Translations under genes and position numbers: made by a program
The notes under the pieces: generated by a model
What the model saw: only the letters and a program-made list of their open reading frames with translations
What the model was told of the DNA's origin: nothing
The model's database searches: none
Source of the DNA: Corynebacterium auriscanis
GTDB lineage: Bacteria > Actinomycetota > Actinomycetes > Mycobacteriales > Mycobacteriaceae
Assembly: GCF_030408435.1 (NCBI RefSeq)
Contig: NZ_CP047046.1
Span: 1,842,572-1,906,571 of the forward strand
Direction of reading: 5' to 3'
Length of the DNA: 64,000 bases
Shown here: positions 32,020-41,324 of the stretch, piece by piece
How positions within the stretch are numbered: the first letter of the stretch is position 1
Layout: each line of letters starts with the position of its first letter

Positions 32020-33471
32020 ATGGCTAATTCTCCCGTTGCAGTCGTTGTCCTCGCTGCCGGCGCGGGCACCCGCATGAAGTCCAAAACCCAAAAGACTCTG
32101 CACGCCATCGGAGGGCGCACCCTGCTCTCCCACAGCCTGCACGCGGCCGCTGCCATCAACCCCGCTTCTATCGTGAGCGTCATTGGCCACGGCCGCGACC
32201 AGGTCGGACCCGCAGTTGAAGCTATCGCCGAAGAGCTGGGCCGACCCATTGCCTCCGAGGTCCAAGAAGAGCAAAACGGAACCGGCCACGCTGTGCAATG
32301 CGGCATCCGCAGTTTGCAGGATTTCGAAGGCACAATTGTGGTGACCAATGCAGACGTGCCTTTGCTGACCGCAGACACGCTACGGGGCCTAGTCGATGCG
32401 CACACCCAGGTACCTACCGCCGTGACCGTTCTTTCCGTGCACCAAGAAGACCCCACCGGTTACGGTCGAATTATTCGCACTGAAGATGGCGAAGTCACAG
32501 CCATTGTGGAAGAAAAAGATGCCGATGACGAGCAGAAGGCTATTACCGAGGTTAACTCTGGTGTATTCGCCTTCGATGCCGCGATCCTGCGCAATGCTCT
32601 GGGGCAGTTGGATACTGACAACGCCCAAGGCGAGCTGTATCTGACGGACGTGCTGGGGATCGCCCGCACCGAAGGGCATCCAGTGCGCAGCCATATGGCT
32701 TCGGACGCCCGGGAACTGGCCGGCGTTAACGATCGTGTTCAATTGGCTGCCGCGGGTGCCGAGCTGAACCGTCGAACCGTGGAAGCCGCCATGCGCGGTG
32801 GCGCTACCATCGTTGACCCATCCACTACCCGCATCGATGTACAGGTTGAGATTGGCCAAGACGTGACCATTTTGCCGGGTACACAACTCCTCGGCACCAC
32901 TGTGTTGGGTGACGATGTCACGGTCGGTCCGGATACAACCTTGGACAACGTGAAGGTCGGCCGCGGCGCAGAGGTCATCCGCACCCACGGTATCGATTCC
33001 ACCATTGGCGAAGAAGCCAACGTGGGCCCGTTCACTTACCTGCGTCCGGGAACTTCCTTGGGCGAAAAGGGCAAGCTCGGCGGCTTTGTCGAAACGAAGA
33101 ACGCCACCATCGGGCGTGGCTCCAAGGTTCCTCACCTGACTTACGTAGGCGATGCCACCATCGGTGAGTACAGCAACATCGGTGCCTCCAGCGTGTTTGT
33201 TAACTACGACGGCGTGAACAAGCACCACACCGTAGTTGGCGACCATGTACGCACGGGATCGGACACCATGTTCATCGCGCCCGTCACCGTCGGCGACGGC
33301 GCGTACTCCGGCGCCGGCACTGTCATCAAGGAAGATGTTCCCGCTGGTGCCCTGGTTGTTTCTGGTGGTCAGCAGCGCAACATTGAGGGTTGGGTCCAAC
33401 GCAAGCGTCCGGGAACCGCTGCTGCGGAAGCGGCAGCTGCGGCGAATAAAGATCAACCCGAAGCGGAATAA
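32020..33471 (+). CDS. glmU: Bifunctional GlmU (UDP-GlcNAc pyrophosphorylase / GlcN-1-P acetyltransferase)
   Basis: 483 residues from the ATG at 32020, behind AAGGAC. The N-terminal uridylyltransferase domain starts '[14 protein letters not shown]' and includes '[14 protein letters not shown]' and '[10 protein letters not shown]'. The C-terminal half is a left-handed beta helix with hexapeptide repeats, '[20 protein letters not shown]' and '[20 protein letters not shown]'. It makes UDP-N-acetylglucosamine for peptidoglycan and mycothiol. It is followed by prs as in other corynebacteria, separated by an unusual tandem repeat. Confidence 0.95.
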   Translation: MANSPVAVVVLAAGAGTRMKSKTQKTLHAIGGRTLLSHSLHAAAAINPASIVSVIGHGRDQVGPAVEAIAEELGRPIASEVQEEQNGTGHAVQCGIRSLQDFEGTIVVTNADVPLLTADTLRGLVDAHTQVPTAVTVLSVHQEDPTGYGRIIRTEDGEVTAIVEEKDADDEQKAITEVNSGVFAFDAAILRNALGQLDTDNAQGELYLTDVLGIARTEGHPVRSHMASDARELAGVNDRVQLAAAGAELNRRTVEAAMRGGATIVDPSTTRIDVQVEIGQDVTILPGTQLLGTTVLGDDVTVGPDTTLDNVKVGRGAEVIRTHGIDSTIGEEANVGPFTYLRPGTSLGEKGKLGGFVETKNATIGRGSKVPHLTYVGDATIGEYSNIGASSVFVNYDGVNKHHTVVGDHVRTGSDTMFIAPVTVGDGAYSGAGTVIKEDVPAGALVVSGGQQRNIEGWVQRKRPGTAAAEAAAAANKDQPEAE

Positions 33472-33498
33472 GGCGAACAAACCCGATAGAACCGCACA

Positions 33499-33645
33499 GT
33501 CTCGACGATGCCGACTCAACGATGCTGTCTCGACGATGGCAACTCGACGATGCCGACTCAACGATGCTGTCTCGAAGATTCTGCCTCAACGATGGCAACT
33601 CAACGATTCAGTTCAACTGATTCAGCCTCAACGATTCTGTCTCAA
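33499..33645. repeat. 14-bp tandem repeat between glmU and prs
   Basis: About ten head-to-tail, slightly varying units of the type CTCRACGATKCYGW fill this stretch; examples are CTCGACGATGCCGA, CTCAACGATGCTGT and CTCGACGATGGCAA. The order of the first units is repeated (units 1-2 equal units 4-5). It lies in the 306-nt intergenic gap upstream of prs. No coding frame of interest; could affect prs transcription or RNA structure. Confidence 0.85.
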
Positions 33646-33777
33646 GCATCTTTCCTTGAGTATTCTCCATAGAATATGCTGCGTGCCCCCGTTTCTTGTT
33701 GGAAGGCTGGGCACACACCTATCATGAGAATGCTTAGAGCAAGTATCTGAATGTAGGCGCCAGGAAGGCCAGTTTTC

Positions 33778-34749
33778 GTGTCAACCACACATTGGATCGA
33801 CAACCAGAAGAACCTCATGCTGTTTAGCGGCCGGGCACACCCGGAGCTGGGGCACGCCGTTGCTCGCGAGCTAGGCATCGAGGTCACCCCAACAACTGCC
33901 CGCGATTTCGCTAACGGAGAGATCTTCGTTCGTTTCGAAGAGTCCGTGCGTGGTTCTGATGCCTTCGTGCTGCAGTCCCACCCTCAACCACTGAACAACT
34001 GGTTGATGGAACAGCTCATCATGATCGATGCGCTGAAGCGTGGCTCCGCTAAGCGCATCACCGCAGTTCTGCCGTTCTACCCTTACGCTCGCCAGGACAA
34101 GAAGCACCGCGGTCGCGAACCGATCTCCGCCCGCCTGGTTGCTGACCTGCTGAAAACTGCTGGCGCGGACCGCATCGTTTCGGTAGACCTGCACACTGAT
34201 CAGATCCAGGGCTTCTTCGACGGTCCAGTCGATCACATGCACGCCATGCCGATCCTTACGGACTACGTTAAGAAAAACTACAACCTCGACAACGTTTGCG
34301 TGGTTTCCCCCGATGCCGGCCGCGTGAAGGTGGCAGAGAAGTGGGCCAACGTGTTGGGCGATGCTCCACTGGCCTTCATCCACAAAACCCGCGATGTGGA
34401 CGTAGCCAACAAGGTCACCGCTAACCGCGTTGTAGGCGATGTGAAGGGTCGCACCTGTGTGTTGCTTGACGACATGATCGATACCGGTGGCACCATCGCC
34501 GGCGCCGTCGGCGTGCTGCGCGAAGCCGGTGCTGAGGATGTCATCATCGCCACCACCCACGGCGTATTCTCGGGTCCAGCCCGCGAGCGTCTGAGCGAGT
34601 GCGGCGCCCGTGAGATTATCACCACCGATACGCTGCCTCAATCCACCGAGGGTTGGGACAACCTCACGGTCTTGTCTATTGCACCACTGGTTGCGAAGAC
34701 CATTCACGAGATCTTCGAGAACGGCTCCGTTACCACGCTGTTCGAGTAA
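33778..34749 (+). CDS. prs: Ribose-phosphate pyrophosphokinase
   Basis: 323 residues with a GTG start at 33778 and AGGAAGG upstream. The sequence has 'LFSGRAHPELGHAVARELG', 'DLHTDQIQGFF' (catalytic flexible-loop neighbour) and the PRPP-binding 'VLLDDMIDTGGTI'. The enzyme transfers pyrophosphate from ATP to ribose 5-phosphate, giving PRPP for purine, pyrimidine, histidine, NAD and arabinogalactan synthesis. Ends at a clear hairpin terminator. Confidence 0.95.
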   Translation: MSTTHWIDNQKNLMLFSGRAHPELGHAVARELGIEVTPTTARDFANGEIFVRFEESVRGSDAFVLQSHPQPLNNWLMEQLIMIDALKRGSAKRITAVLPFYPYARQDKKHRGREPISARLVADLLKTAGADRIVSVDLHTDQIQGFFDGPVDHMHAMPILTDYVKKNYNLDNVCVVSPDAGRVKVAEKWANVLGDAPLAFIHKTRDVDVANKVTANRVVGDVKGRTCVLLDDMIDTGGTIAGAVGVLREAGAEDVIIATTHGVFSGPARERLSECGAREIITTDTLPQSTEGWDNLTVLSIAPLVAKTIHEIFENGSVTTLFE

Positions 34750-34838
34750 ACCTTCACGGGCGGCGAAGGCGGCCAGTTCTGCAGCTAGCGCGTGCGCGGG
34801 CAGACAACCCGATGGTCCCACCCAGCCCAAACCACTAG

Positions 34839-34868
34839 AGCAACGATGAGTTCCGCATCGTTGCTTTT
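34839..34868 (+). terminator. prs terminator
   Basis: AGCAACGATG and CATCGTTGCT form a perfect 10-bp stem with a 7-nt loop (AGTTCCG), followed by TTTCGTG. Confidence 0.8.
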
Positions 34869-34874
34869 CGTGAT

Positions 34875-35148
34875 TTTGGCCCCTCCCCCATACCCCTGTA
34901 ATATGTGGACTTGATCTCGGCGAGGGCCGGTACCGATAGCTCAAAGAAAATGCCCGAACAAGTCCGCCAGCAGCGCGCTTGCAAGGTACATTCCACGGGT
35001 TGGACGTACTAGCCGTTATCGGCGCGACTGAATAACCCCCACTAACTACAAACTTCAACTTCTCTGTGGCTGGATATTGGACTTCCGGCAGGTTGGCGAA
35101 GATGTGTGGGAACGCTTTCACGCCGCGAGAGTTCGCGGCTTTTTTCAT
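34875..35148 (+). ncRNA. Candidate structured RNA between prs and rplY
   Basis: A promoter-like pair TTGGCC (34875) and TAATAT (34898) with 17-nt spacing follows the prs terminator. The predicted transcript begins with a closing stem GGACTTG (34912) with CAAGTCC (34959), has further possible pairings such as GGGTT/AACCC, and ends in GCCGCGA/TCGCGGC plus TTTTTT at 35121-35147, a perfect terminator. It may be a free small RNA of about 230 nt or an attenuated leader of rplY. I do not recognise a known RNA family. Confidence 0.45.
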
Positions 35149-35323
35149 GCCCGTTTTCGTTCCTCTCACATGGGAGAACGCACGAGAATCGAGCAGGAAC
35201 AGCCCAAACCCTTGCGCCCGTGGCACCGAGTTCATGACAATGAAGGCTAGGATCTCCGCCTTGCGCACGCTGAACCCCAGCGCTGCACAAGAGCGCGATT
35301 TTAGCACCACACGTTTAAAAAAT

Positions 35324-35342
35324 GCCCCGCCTGCGCGGGGCA
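35324..35342 (+). promoter_or_regulatory. GC-rich hairpin in rplY leader
   Basis: GCCCCGC and GCGGGGC form a tight 7-bp hairpin just upstream of the rplY ribosome binding site (AAAGGAG at 35354). It is near enough to affect translation initiation or mRNA stability. Confidence 0.5.
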
Positions 35343-35367
35343 ACCAACTTGTTAAAGGAGACCAACA

Positions 35368-36042
35368 ATGGCTGAATTGACCCGCTTGAAGGGTGAAGTC
35401 CGCACCGAGTTCGGCAAGGGCGCTTCCCGCCGCCTGCGCCGCGAGTTCCGCGTCCCAGTGGTTGTATACGGCAACGACCTGGACCCATTGCACGTTCACG
35501 TAGACATCCTGGAGCTGCAGGCCATCCTGCGTAACGAGGGCGTTAACGCCGTTATTGAGCTCGAGGTTGAGGGCCAGGATCACCTGGTCATGATTAAGGC
35601 CGTGGATCAGAACGTTCTGACCCTTGACGTTGACCACGCTGACATGCTGAACGTCAAGCGCGGCGAGAAGGTCGAGGTTGAGGTACCGATCGTCGTTACC
35701 GGCGAGTCCGCTTCCGGCTCCCAGGTCATGCAGGATGCGGATACCATCCTGGTTCTGGCTGACGTTTTGGACATCCCAGAAGAGATCGAGGTCTCTGTCG
35801 AGGGCAAGGAAATCGGCGATCAGGTTCTGGCTGGCGACCTGCAGATCCCAGGCAACGCAACCTTGGTTTCCGAGGAAGACGTGCTCATCGTCAACATCAT
35901 CGAGCCAATCGAGGAAGAGCTGCCAGAGCCAGGCGAGGAAGGCGAGGTCTCCGAGGAGGAGGCTGCCGAGGGCGAAGCCCCAGCTGGCGAAGTCAACGAA
36001 GACGATTCCGCCGATGCCTCCGAGGGCAAGGACGAGGAGTAA
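35368..36042 (+). CDS. rplY: Ribosomal protein bL25, CTC-type
   Basis: 224 residues. The N-terminal 5S-rRNA-binding domain has 'GKGASRRLRREFRVPVVVYG', the second TL5/CTC domain includes 'GEKVEVEVPIVVTGES' and 'ATLVSEEDVLIVNIIEP', and the C-terminal 35 residues are a very acidic tail common in actinobacteria. It binds 5S rRNA in the central protuberance of the 50S subunit. It is followed by a terminator and pth, a pairing conserved in many bacteria. Confidence 0.95.
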   Translation: MAELTRLKGEVRTEFGKGASRRLRREFRVPVVVYGNDLDPLHVHVDILELQAILRNEGVNAVIELEVEGQDHLVMIKAVDQNVLTLDVDHADMLNVKRGEKVEVEVPIVVTGESASGSQVMQDADTILVLADVLDIPEEIEVSVEGKEIGDQVLAGDLQIPGNATLVSEEDVLIVNIIEPIEEELPEPGEEGEVSEEEAAEGEAPAGEVNEDDSADASEGKDEE

Positions 36043-36099
36043 TTCCCTCTTCTTCCCTTCTTTTCTTCCCGACGCCCCGCGCCGTCCCCTCGTGAGTAA

Positions 36100-36124
36100 T
36101 CCCCCGGTTACCGAGGGGGTTTGG
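36100..36124 (+). terminator. rplY terminator
   Basis: CCCCCGGT and ACCGAGGGGG form a strong stem followed by TTTGG, between rplY and pth. Confidence 0.75.
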
Positions 36125-36177
36125 GGAGCGTAGGTGCGCAAAGAGATCCGAAGCTGTCATGTGAGATGATTACTCGC

Positions 36178-36939
36178 ATGGCAGCTTCTCGTGTTTCTTC
36201 AGGTGCCCGTACCTCTGCTTCCCGTGGCTCCTCAGGCGCCCGCAGTGGCTCTACCTCCCACGGCTCCTCAGGCGCCCGCAGTGGCTCTACCTCCCACGGC
36301 TCCTCAGGCGCCCGCAGTGGCCCTGCTTCCCGCGGAGGCGCAGCTGATGGCGCTTCCAACCCTTGGTTGGTGGTGGGGTTAGGCAACCCCGGCGATAAGT
36401 ACGCGGCTTCGCGCCACAACGCGGGTTACCTTGTTATTGACGAACTGCTGGCAGATTTGCTCCCCGCACCTGGCTCATTGGCGCAGCACCGCAAAACTAA
36501 CAGCTTGATCTGCCAAACGCGCTTTGGCGAGACCCCCGTTGTATTGGCCCGTCCACGCACGTACATGAACGAATCCGGCAGCCCAGTGGCGAACTTGGCA
36601 AAATTTTTCAAAGTACCCGCCCATCAAGTGATCGTGATTTACGACGAGTTAGATCTTGACCCCGAAAGAGTACGAGTACGCATGGGCGGTGGCGATCACG
36701 GCCACAATGGGTTGCGATCGATCACCAAGGCCATGGGCACGAAAGACTACGCGCGGATCGCCGTGGGTATTGGACGGCCGCCTGGTCGGATGGATGTGGC
36801 GTCGTACGTATTAAAACCATTCAGCAAGGCCGAAAATGCCTGGCTGCCTATAGCCGTCGCCGACGCAGCTGATGCCGCCCGTGCCTGTGTGCAACAGGGA
36901 GTGGAAGCTGGGATGCGTTATGCGGAGTCCAGGGGCTAA
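36178..36939 (+). CDS. pth: Peptidyl-tRNA hydrolase with repeat-bearing N-terminal extension
   Basis: About 253 residues from ATG 36178 (36166 is an alternative). The enzyme proper starts near residue 62 with 'WLVVGLGNPGDKYAASRHN', containing the conserved Asn and the catalytic His, and includes 'RTYMNESGSPVANLAKF', 'DELDLDPERVRVRMGGGDHG' and 'HNGLRSI'. It frees tRNA from stalled peptidyl-tRNA. The first 60 residues are Ser/Gly/Arg-rich and built of near-identical 12-residue repeats (GSSGARSGSTSH), which is unusual for Pth. A second paralogue is at 41325. Confidence 0.9.
   Translation: MAASRVSSGARTSASRGSSGARSGSTSHGSSGARSGSTSHGSSGARSGPASRGGAADGASNPWLVVGLGNPGDKYAASRHNAGYLVIDELLADLLPAPGSLAQHRKTNSLICQTRFGETPVVLARPRTYMNESGSPVANLAKFFKVPAHQVIVIYDELDLDPERVRVRMGGGDHGHNGLRSITKAMGTKDYARIAVGIGRPPGRMDVASYVLKPFSKAENAWLPIAVADAADAARACVQQGVEAGMRYAESRG
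36222..36335. repeat. 36-bp coding tandem repeat in pth
   Basis: Three consecutive copies of a 36-bp unit (GGCTCCTCAGGCGCCCGC, then AGTGGCTCTACCTCCCAC), the third diverging at its end, encode the repeated GSSGARSGSTSH block. Being a multiple of three, copy-number changes keep the frame. Confidence 0.9.
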
Positions 36940-37030
36940 GGCTCGCATTAATCCCCCGCGGGCCTGCTGGGTTACCATGTTTGAGGCGTAAATCCCCCCA
37001 CTTCCCGATCTTGAAGGACCAGCGTTTTAC

Positions 37031-38686
37031 ATGAGTGATACCAGCACGATCCAATCCGAGGCCACGCGGCGCAGGACCTTCGCCGTCATTGCTCACCCGG
37101 ATGCCGGTAAATCCACGCTCACGGAAGCACTCGCCCTGCACGCGCACATCATTAAGGAAGCCGGTGCCGTGCACGGTAAGGCTGGCCGCAAATCCACGGT
37201 CTCCGACTGGATGGATATGGAAAAGGATCGCGGTATCTCCATTGCGTCCTCCGCACTGCAGTTTGAGTACGCCCCCGAGAATCACGAGGGCGAACCGTAC
37301 ATGATCAACCTGGTTGACACACCAGGTCACGCGGATTTTTCGGAGGACACCTACCGCGTGCTATCCGCTGTTGATGCCGCGGTCATGCTCATCGATGGCG
37401 CCAAAGGTCTGGAGCCACAAACGCTGAAGCTGTTCCGCGTGTGCAAAGCCCGCGGTTTGCCCATCGTTACCGTGGTCAACAAGTGGGACCGCCCGGGACG
37501 CACCCCGCTGGAGCTGGTTGACGAGATCGTCAATGAGATCCAGCTGCAGCCCACGCCCCTGTTCTGGCCCGTGGGTGAAGCCGGCGATTTCCGCGGACTT
37601 GCCCGCATCAACGAAGACGGCGAAGCCGAAGAATACATCCACTTCGAGCGCACCTCCGGCGGTTCTACCATCGCGCCCGAGGAACACTTCACGCCTGAAC
37701 AAGCCCTCGAGCGCGAGGAAGACGTGTGGGAAACCGCGGCCGAAGAAGCCGAGCTGCTGGCCGCCGACGGGGCTATTCACGACCAAGAGTTGTTCCTTGA
37801 GTGCACGACGTCCCCCCTCATCTTTGCTTCGGCCATGTTGAACTTTGGCGTCCACCAAATTTTGGATACGTTGTGCGAGCTCGCCCCGGCCCCACAAGGC
37901 CGCGCCTCGGACGAGAAGGCTCTGCAAGCCGCGGCTGGTGGCAACTCTGCAGCTATCGCGGAGTTCCGGGAGACCGACGAAGAGTTCTCCGGCGTGGTCT
38001 TCAAGGTGCAGGCGGGTATGGATCGCAACCACCGCGACTCGTTGGCATTCATGCGCGTAGTTTCGGGAGAGTTTGAACGCGGAATGCAAGTCAGTCATGC
38101 TCAGTCCGGCCGGGCGTTTTCCACGAAGTACGCACTGACTGTGTTCGGACGTACGCGTTCCACGGTAGAATCGGCCTTCCCTGGAGACATCGTGGGCTTG
38201 GTCAACGCGGGCTCACTGGCCCCGGGTGACACGATCTACGCGGGCAAAAAGGTCCAGTTCCCGCCCATGCCTCAGTTCGCGCCAGAGTACTTCCGCACGC
38301 TGCGCGCAAAGTCGCTGGGCAAATACAAGCAGTTCCGCAAGGCGTTGGAACAACTGGACTCAGAGGGCGTGGTACAGATTCTGCGCAACGATGCCCGCGG
38401 TGATGCCGCCCCCGTCATGGCCGCGGTTGGCCCCATGCAGTTCGAAGTGATGCAAGCACGCATGGAAAACGAGTACAACGTGGAAACGGTCGCGGAACCA
38501 ATTCCCTACTCCGTGGCTCGGCGCACCACCCCCGAAACCGCACCGGAACTAGCTAAGCAACGCGGTGTAGAAATCTTCACCCGCACCGACGGCGAACTGA
38601 TTGCGCTGTTTGGCGACAAGTGGAAGTTGGCCTTCATCGAGAAGGAACATCCCGAGTTCGAGCTGTACACGCTGGTCGCGGACTAG
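37031..38686 (+). CDS. prfC: Peptide chain release factor 3
   Basis: 551 residues of a translational GTPase: G1 'IAHPDAGKSTLTEAL', switch/G3 'VDTPGHADFSEDTYRVL', G4 'VNKWDR'. The central part has 'MDRNHRDSLAFMRVVSGEFE' and the C-terminal domain ends 'WKLAFIEKEHPEFELYTLVA', matching RF3. It recycles RF1/RF2 from the ribosome after termination. RF3 is absent from many actinobacteria but present in corynebacteria. ATG at 37031 follows a weak AAGGACC site. Confidence 0.95.
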   Translation: MSDTSTIQSEATRRRTFAVIAHPDAGKSTLTEALALHAHIIKEAGAVHGKAGRKSTVSDWMDMEKDRGISIASSALQFEYAPENHEGEPYMINLVDTPGHADFSEDTYRVLSAVDAAVMLIDGAKGLEPQTLKLFRVCKARGLPIVTVVNKWDRPGRTPLELVDEIVNEIQLQPTPLFWPVGEAGDFRGLARINEDGEAEEYIHFERTSGGSTIAPEEHFTPEQALEREEDVWETAAEEAELLAADGAIHDQELFLECTTSPLIFASAMLNFGVHQILDTLCELAPAPQGRASDEKALQAAAGGNSAAIAEFRETDEEFSGVVFKVQAGMDRNHRDSLAFMRVVSGEFERGMQVSHAQSGRAFSTKYALTVFGRTRSTVESAFPGDIVGLVNAGSLAPGDTIYAGKKVQFPPMPQFAPEYFRTLRAKSLGKYKQFRKALEQLDSEGVVQILRNDARGDAAPVMAAVGPMQFEVMQARMENEYNVETVAEPIPYSVARRTTPETAPELAKQRGVEIFTRTDGELIALFGDKWKLAFIEKEHPEFELYTLVAD

Positions 38687-38796
38687 AAGGCGCCCCCCGC
38701 AGCATCAGCCTGCGCCCAGGTCCGGGGCATGTAGGTCCTTAAGGTCGCCACAAAACTAGCAAACCTGCTGCTCAGCAAGAATCCCACCCTCATCTC

Positions 38797-38813
38797 CCCA
38801 CGGGTGGGGCGAA
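38797..38813 (+). terminator. Small hairpin after prfC
   Basis: CCCCA and TGGGG pair in a short stem followed by an A/T-rich stretch; it may end the prfC message. The rest of 38687-38968 is the katE upstream region, without further features recognised. Confidence 0.35.
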
Positions 38814-38968
38814 TTAAAACTTGTTGTCGCACTCTGTGGGAATCGGTACCGTCGGAAACTGACGGCAGGCAGATTCACGCGCGTGAAGCACATACTTCTT
38901 GCGCATGAACCCCGCCACCACAACTGCACCGCTTAATCACCGATACCTCATTGAGGAGTGACACTCTG

Positions 38969-41194
38969 ATGAGTTCTTCCACACCATCGCCAAAAGAAAA
39001 CGACAAGAACGTCGATACCACGGGCATTGCCCCGTCCCCTTCGGGCCACACGCCTGAAGTTCAGGAACCAACCACCCCCGTAGATCCGCCACAACCCAAT
39101 CCGGATCAGGGATCCCCTGAGCCCCGTAGCGCCACCGGATGCCCATTCCACATCGGCGCGGGCGAAGCTGATCCTCGCCACCAACAGGGTCAGTACATGA
39201 CCAACAGCCAAGGTGCTCGCATCACCACCGCAGATCACTCTCTGCGCGCTGGCGAACGCGGCCCTGTGCTGATCCAGGATCACCAGCTGCGCGACAAGCT
39301 GCAGCACTTCGATCACGAGCGCATCCCTGAGCGCGTTGTTCACGCCCGTGGTGCCGGTGCCCACGGTACTTTCGTTTCCAACGGTAAGGGTGCAGAAATC
39401 TGCCGTGCACGGGTTTTCGATAAGGGCGAGGAGACCCCGGTCTTCGTCCGCTTCTCCACAGTGGCCGGGTTCCGTGGCTCCATGGATACGGCCCGCGATA
39501 CCCGCGGTTTCGCCACCAAGTTCTACACTGCCGAAGGCAACTGGGACCTGGTGGGCAACAACATTCCTGTGTTCTTCATCCAAGACGGCATGAAGTTCCC
39601 TGACGTTGTGCACTCCGTGAAGCCCGAGCCAGACCTGGAGATCCCACAGGCTCAGAGTGCGCACGATACTTTCTGGGACTTCGTGACCCTGCACACCGAG
39701 GCCACCCACCACACCATGTGGAACATGTCTGACCGCGGCATCCCGCGCTCCTTCCGCATGATGGAAGGCTTCGGCATTCACACGTTCCGTGTGACCAACC
39801 AGGACGGCAAGACTCACCTTGTGAAGTTCCACTGGAAGCCACGGCTGGGCGTGCATTCCCTGATCTGGGAGGAAGCTCAGCTAGCCGGCGGTTTCGATCC
39901 AGACTTCCACCGCCGCGATCTATCCGATGCGATCAAGGCCGGCGCTTACCCGGAGTGGGACTTGGGTGTGCAGGTTTTCGAGGACACCGAAGACGAGATG
40001 TTCGAGGGCATCGACTTGCTGGATCCCACTAAGTTGGTTCCAGAGGAGCTGGCCCCGGTCACCATCATCGGCACCATGACCCTCAACGCGAACCCCACCA
40101 ACTACTTCGCGGAGACCGAGCAGGCCACTTTCCACCCAGGCGTACTGCCTCCAGGAATCAACGTCACCGCGGATCCATTGCTGCAAGGTCGCCTGTTCTC
40201 CTACTCGGATACGCAGCTCAACCGCCTGGGCGGCCCGAACCACGGCCAGTTGCCGATCAACCGGCCACATGCGCAGGTCAATGACAATCAGCGCGACGGC
40301 CGTGCCCAGCAGGCCATCCACACGGGCAAGACCGCGTACAGCCCGAACTCCCTGGAAGCCAACAACCCGCTGCCGGCGGAGGAGAAGTTCACGCGTGCTG
40401 ATGAGAACATCGGCACCTTCGTGGACCCGGAGGTCATCGTCGCGAAGTCCACGCAGACTCGTCGCAAGCCAGTCAGCTTTGAGGACCACTACACCCAGCC
40501 TGCGATGTTCTACCGCAGCTTGACCGAAACCGAACAGCAGCACCTGATCAGCGCTTACACCTTCGAGCTGAGCAAGTGCTATGAAACTCCGATCCGTCAG
40601 CGTGCAGTCGACGTGCTCGCTCGCGTGGACCGGGGACTCGCAGATGCCGTAGCTGAGGGCCTGGGTCTGCAGGTTTCTGCGGATGCACCGGCCGAGGTGA
40701 GTTCCGTGGAGACCAGCCCCGCACTGTCCCAGCTGGGCAAGACTTACCCGGTCGACGGTCGCAAGGTGGCCGTCTTGGCCGATGACAGCACTCCGGCGGA
40801 AGCTATTCAGCCGGCCGTGCAGGCGATTGTGGATGCTGGGATGACGCCCCTCGTGGCAGCCACCACCGGTGGCGCCTTGGCCGCTGGTGACTCCACGGGT
40901 CAGGACGTGCCGGTCTCCCGCACCTACACTGCGGCTCGCTCCATCGAATTCGATGCGGCGATCGTGGTCAGCCTGCCCGATACGCCTGAGACCAACACGC
41001 TGGTCGAGGAGCTTACGCTGCACCTCAAGGCCATCGCCGTACTAGATAACGTCCAGCCCGCCGAGGGGCAGCACGCACTGCGCAAGCTGGTAGAAAACAC
41101 CCCAGCTGGCGTGCAGCTAGTAGCCGATGCGAAGGCCGGCGTGGATGCCCTGGTTCCTCTCATGGAAAACCACCGCGTCTGGGAACGCGCCTAA
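38969..41194 (+). CDS. katE: Large-subunit catalase HPII type
   Basis: 741 residues from ATG 38969 (GAGGAG site 10 nt upstream). The catalytic His lies in 'VVHARGAGAHGTF', the distal-side Asn region in 'VGNNIPVFFIQD', and the haem-ligand Tyr in 'RLFSYSDTQLNRLG'. After about residue 580 comes a flavodoxin/DJ-1-like C-terminal domain (KVAVLADDSTPAEAI onward), present only in large catalases. The enzyme disproportionates hydrogen peroxide. The long disordered N terminus (about 1-55) is also usual for this class. Confidence 0.95.
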   Translation: MSSSTPSPKENDKNVDTTGIAPSPSGHTPEVQEPTTPVDPPQPNPDQGSPEPRSATGCPFHIGAGEADPRHQQGQYMTNSQGARITTADHSLRAGERGPVLIQDHQLRDKLQHFDHERIPERVVHARGAGAHGTFVSNGKGAEICRARVFDKGEETPVFVRFSTVAGFRGSMDTARDTRGFATKFYTAEGNWDLVGNNIPVFFIQDGMKFPDVVHSVKPEPDLEIPQAQSAHDTFWDFVTLHTEATHHTMWNMSDRGIPRSFRMMEGFGIHTFRVTNQDGKTHLVKFHWKPRLGVHSLIWEEAQLAGGFDPDFHRRDLSDAIKAGAYPEWDLGVQVFEDTEDEMFEGIDLLDPTKLVPEELAPVTIIGTMTLNANPTNYFAETEQATFHPGVLPPGINVTADPLLQGRLFSYSDTQLNRLGGPNHGQLPINRPHAQVNDNQRDGRAQQAIHTGKTAYSPNSLEANNPLPAEEKFTRADENIGTFVDPEVIVAKSTQTRRKPVSFEDHYTQPAMFYRSLTETEQQHLISAYTFELSKCYETPIRQRAVDVLARVDRGLADAVAEGLGLQVSADAPAEVSSVETSPALSQLGKTYPVDGRKVAVLADDSTPAEAIQPAVQAIVDAGMTPLVAATTGGALAAGDSTGQDVPVSRTYTAARSIEFDAAIVVSLPDTPETNTLVEELTLHLKAIAVLDNVQPAEGQHALRKLVENTPAGVQLVADAKAGVDALVPLMENHRVWERA

Positions 41195-41240
41195 GCGCCT
41201 CCCCTGCCGAGGCCTAGAGCTGGTCGCAGCACATTTTCGA

Positions 41241-41283
41241 ACCTCAATCGCCTAACGAATAATTAACACCTAGGCGGTTGAGG
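41241..41283. terminator. Strong hairpin between katE and second pth
   Basis: CCTCAATCGCCTA and TAGGCGGTTGAGG pair over 13 positions with one mismatch around a 16-nt A/T-rich loop, followed by TTCCCTT. Likely katE terminator, possibly bidirectional. Confidence 0.75.
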
Positions 41284-41324
41284 TTCCCTTATGCCCAAGA
41301 ATGCCCGCCGCTATCATGTATGAA

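Noticed and set aside
35066..35380. 104-codon plus-strand frame between prs and rplY
   Set aside because: It spans a perfect terminator, overlaps the rplY ribosome binding site and start, and has no protein-like character.
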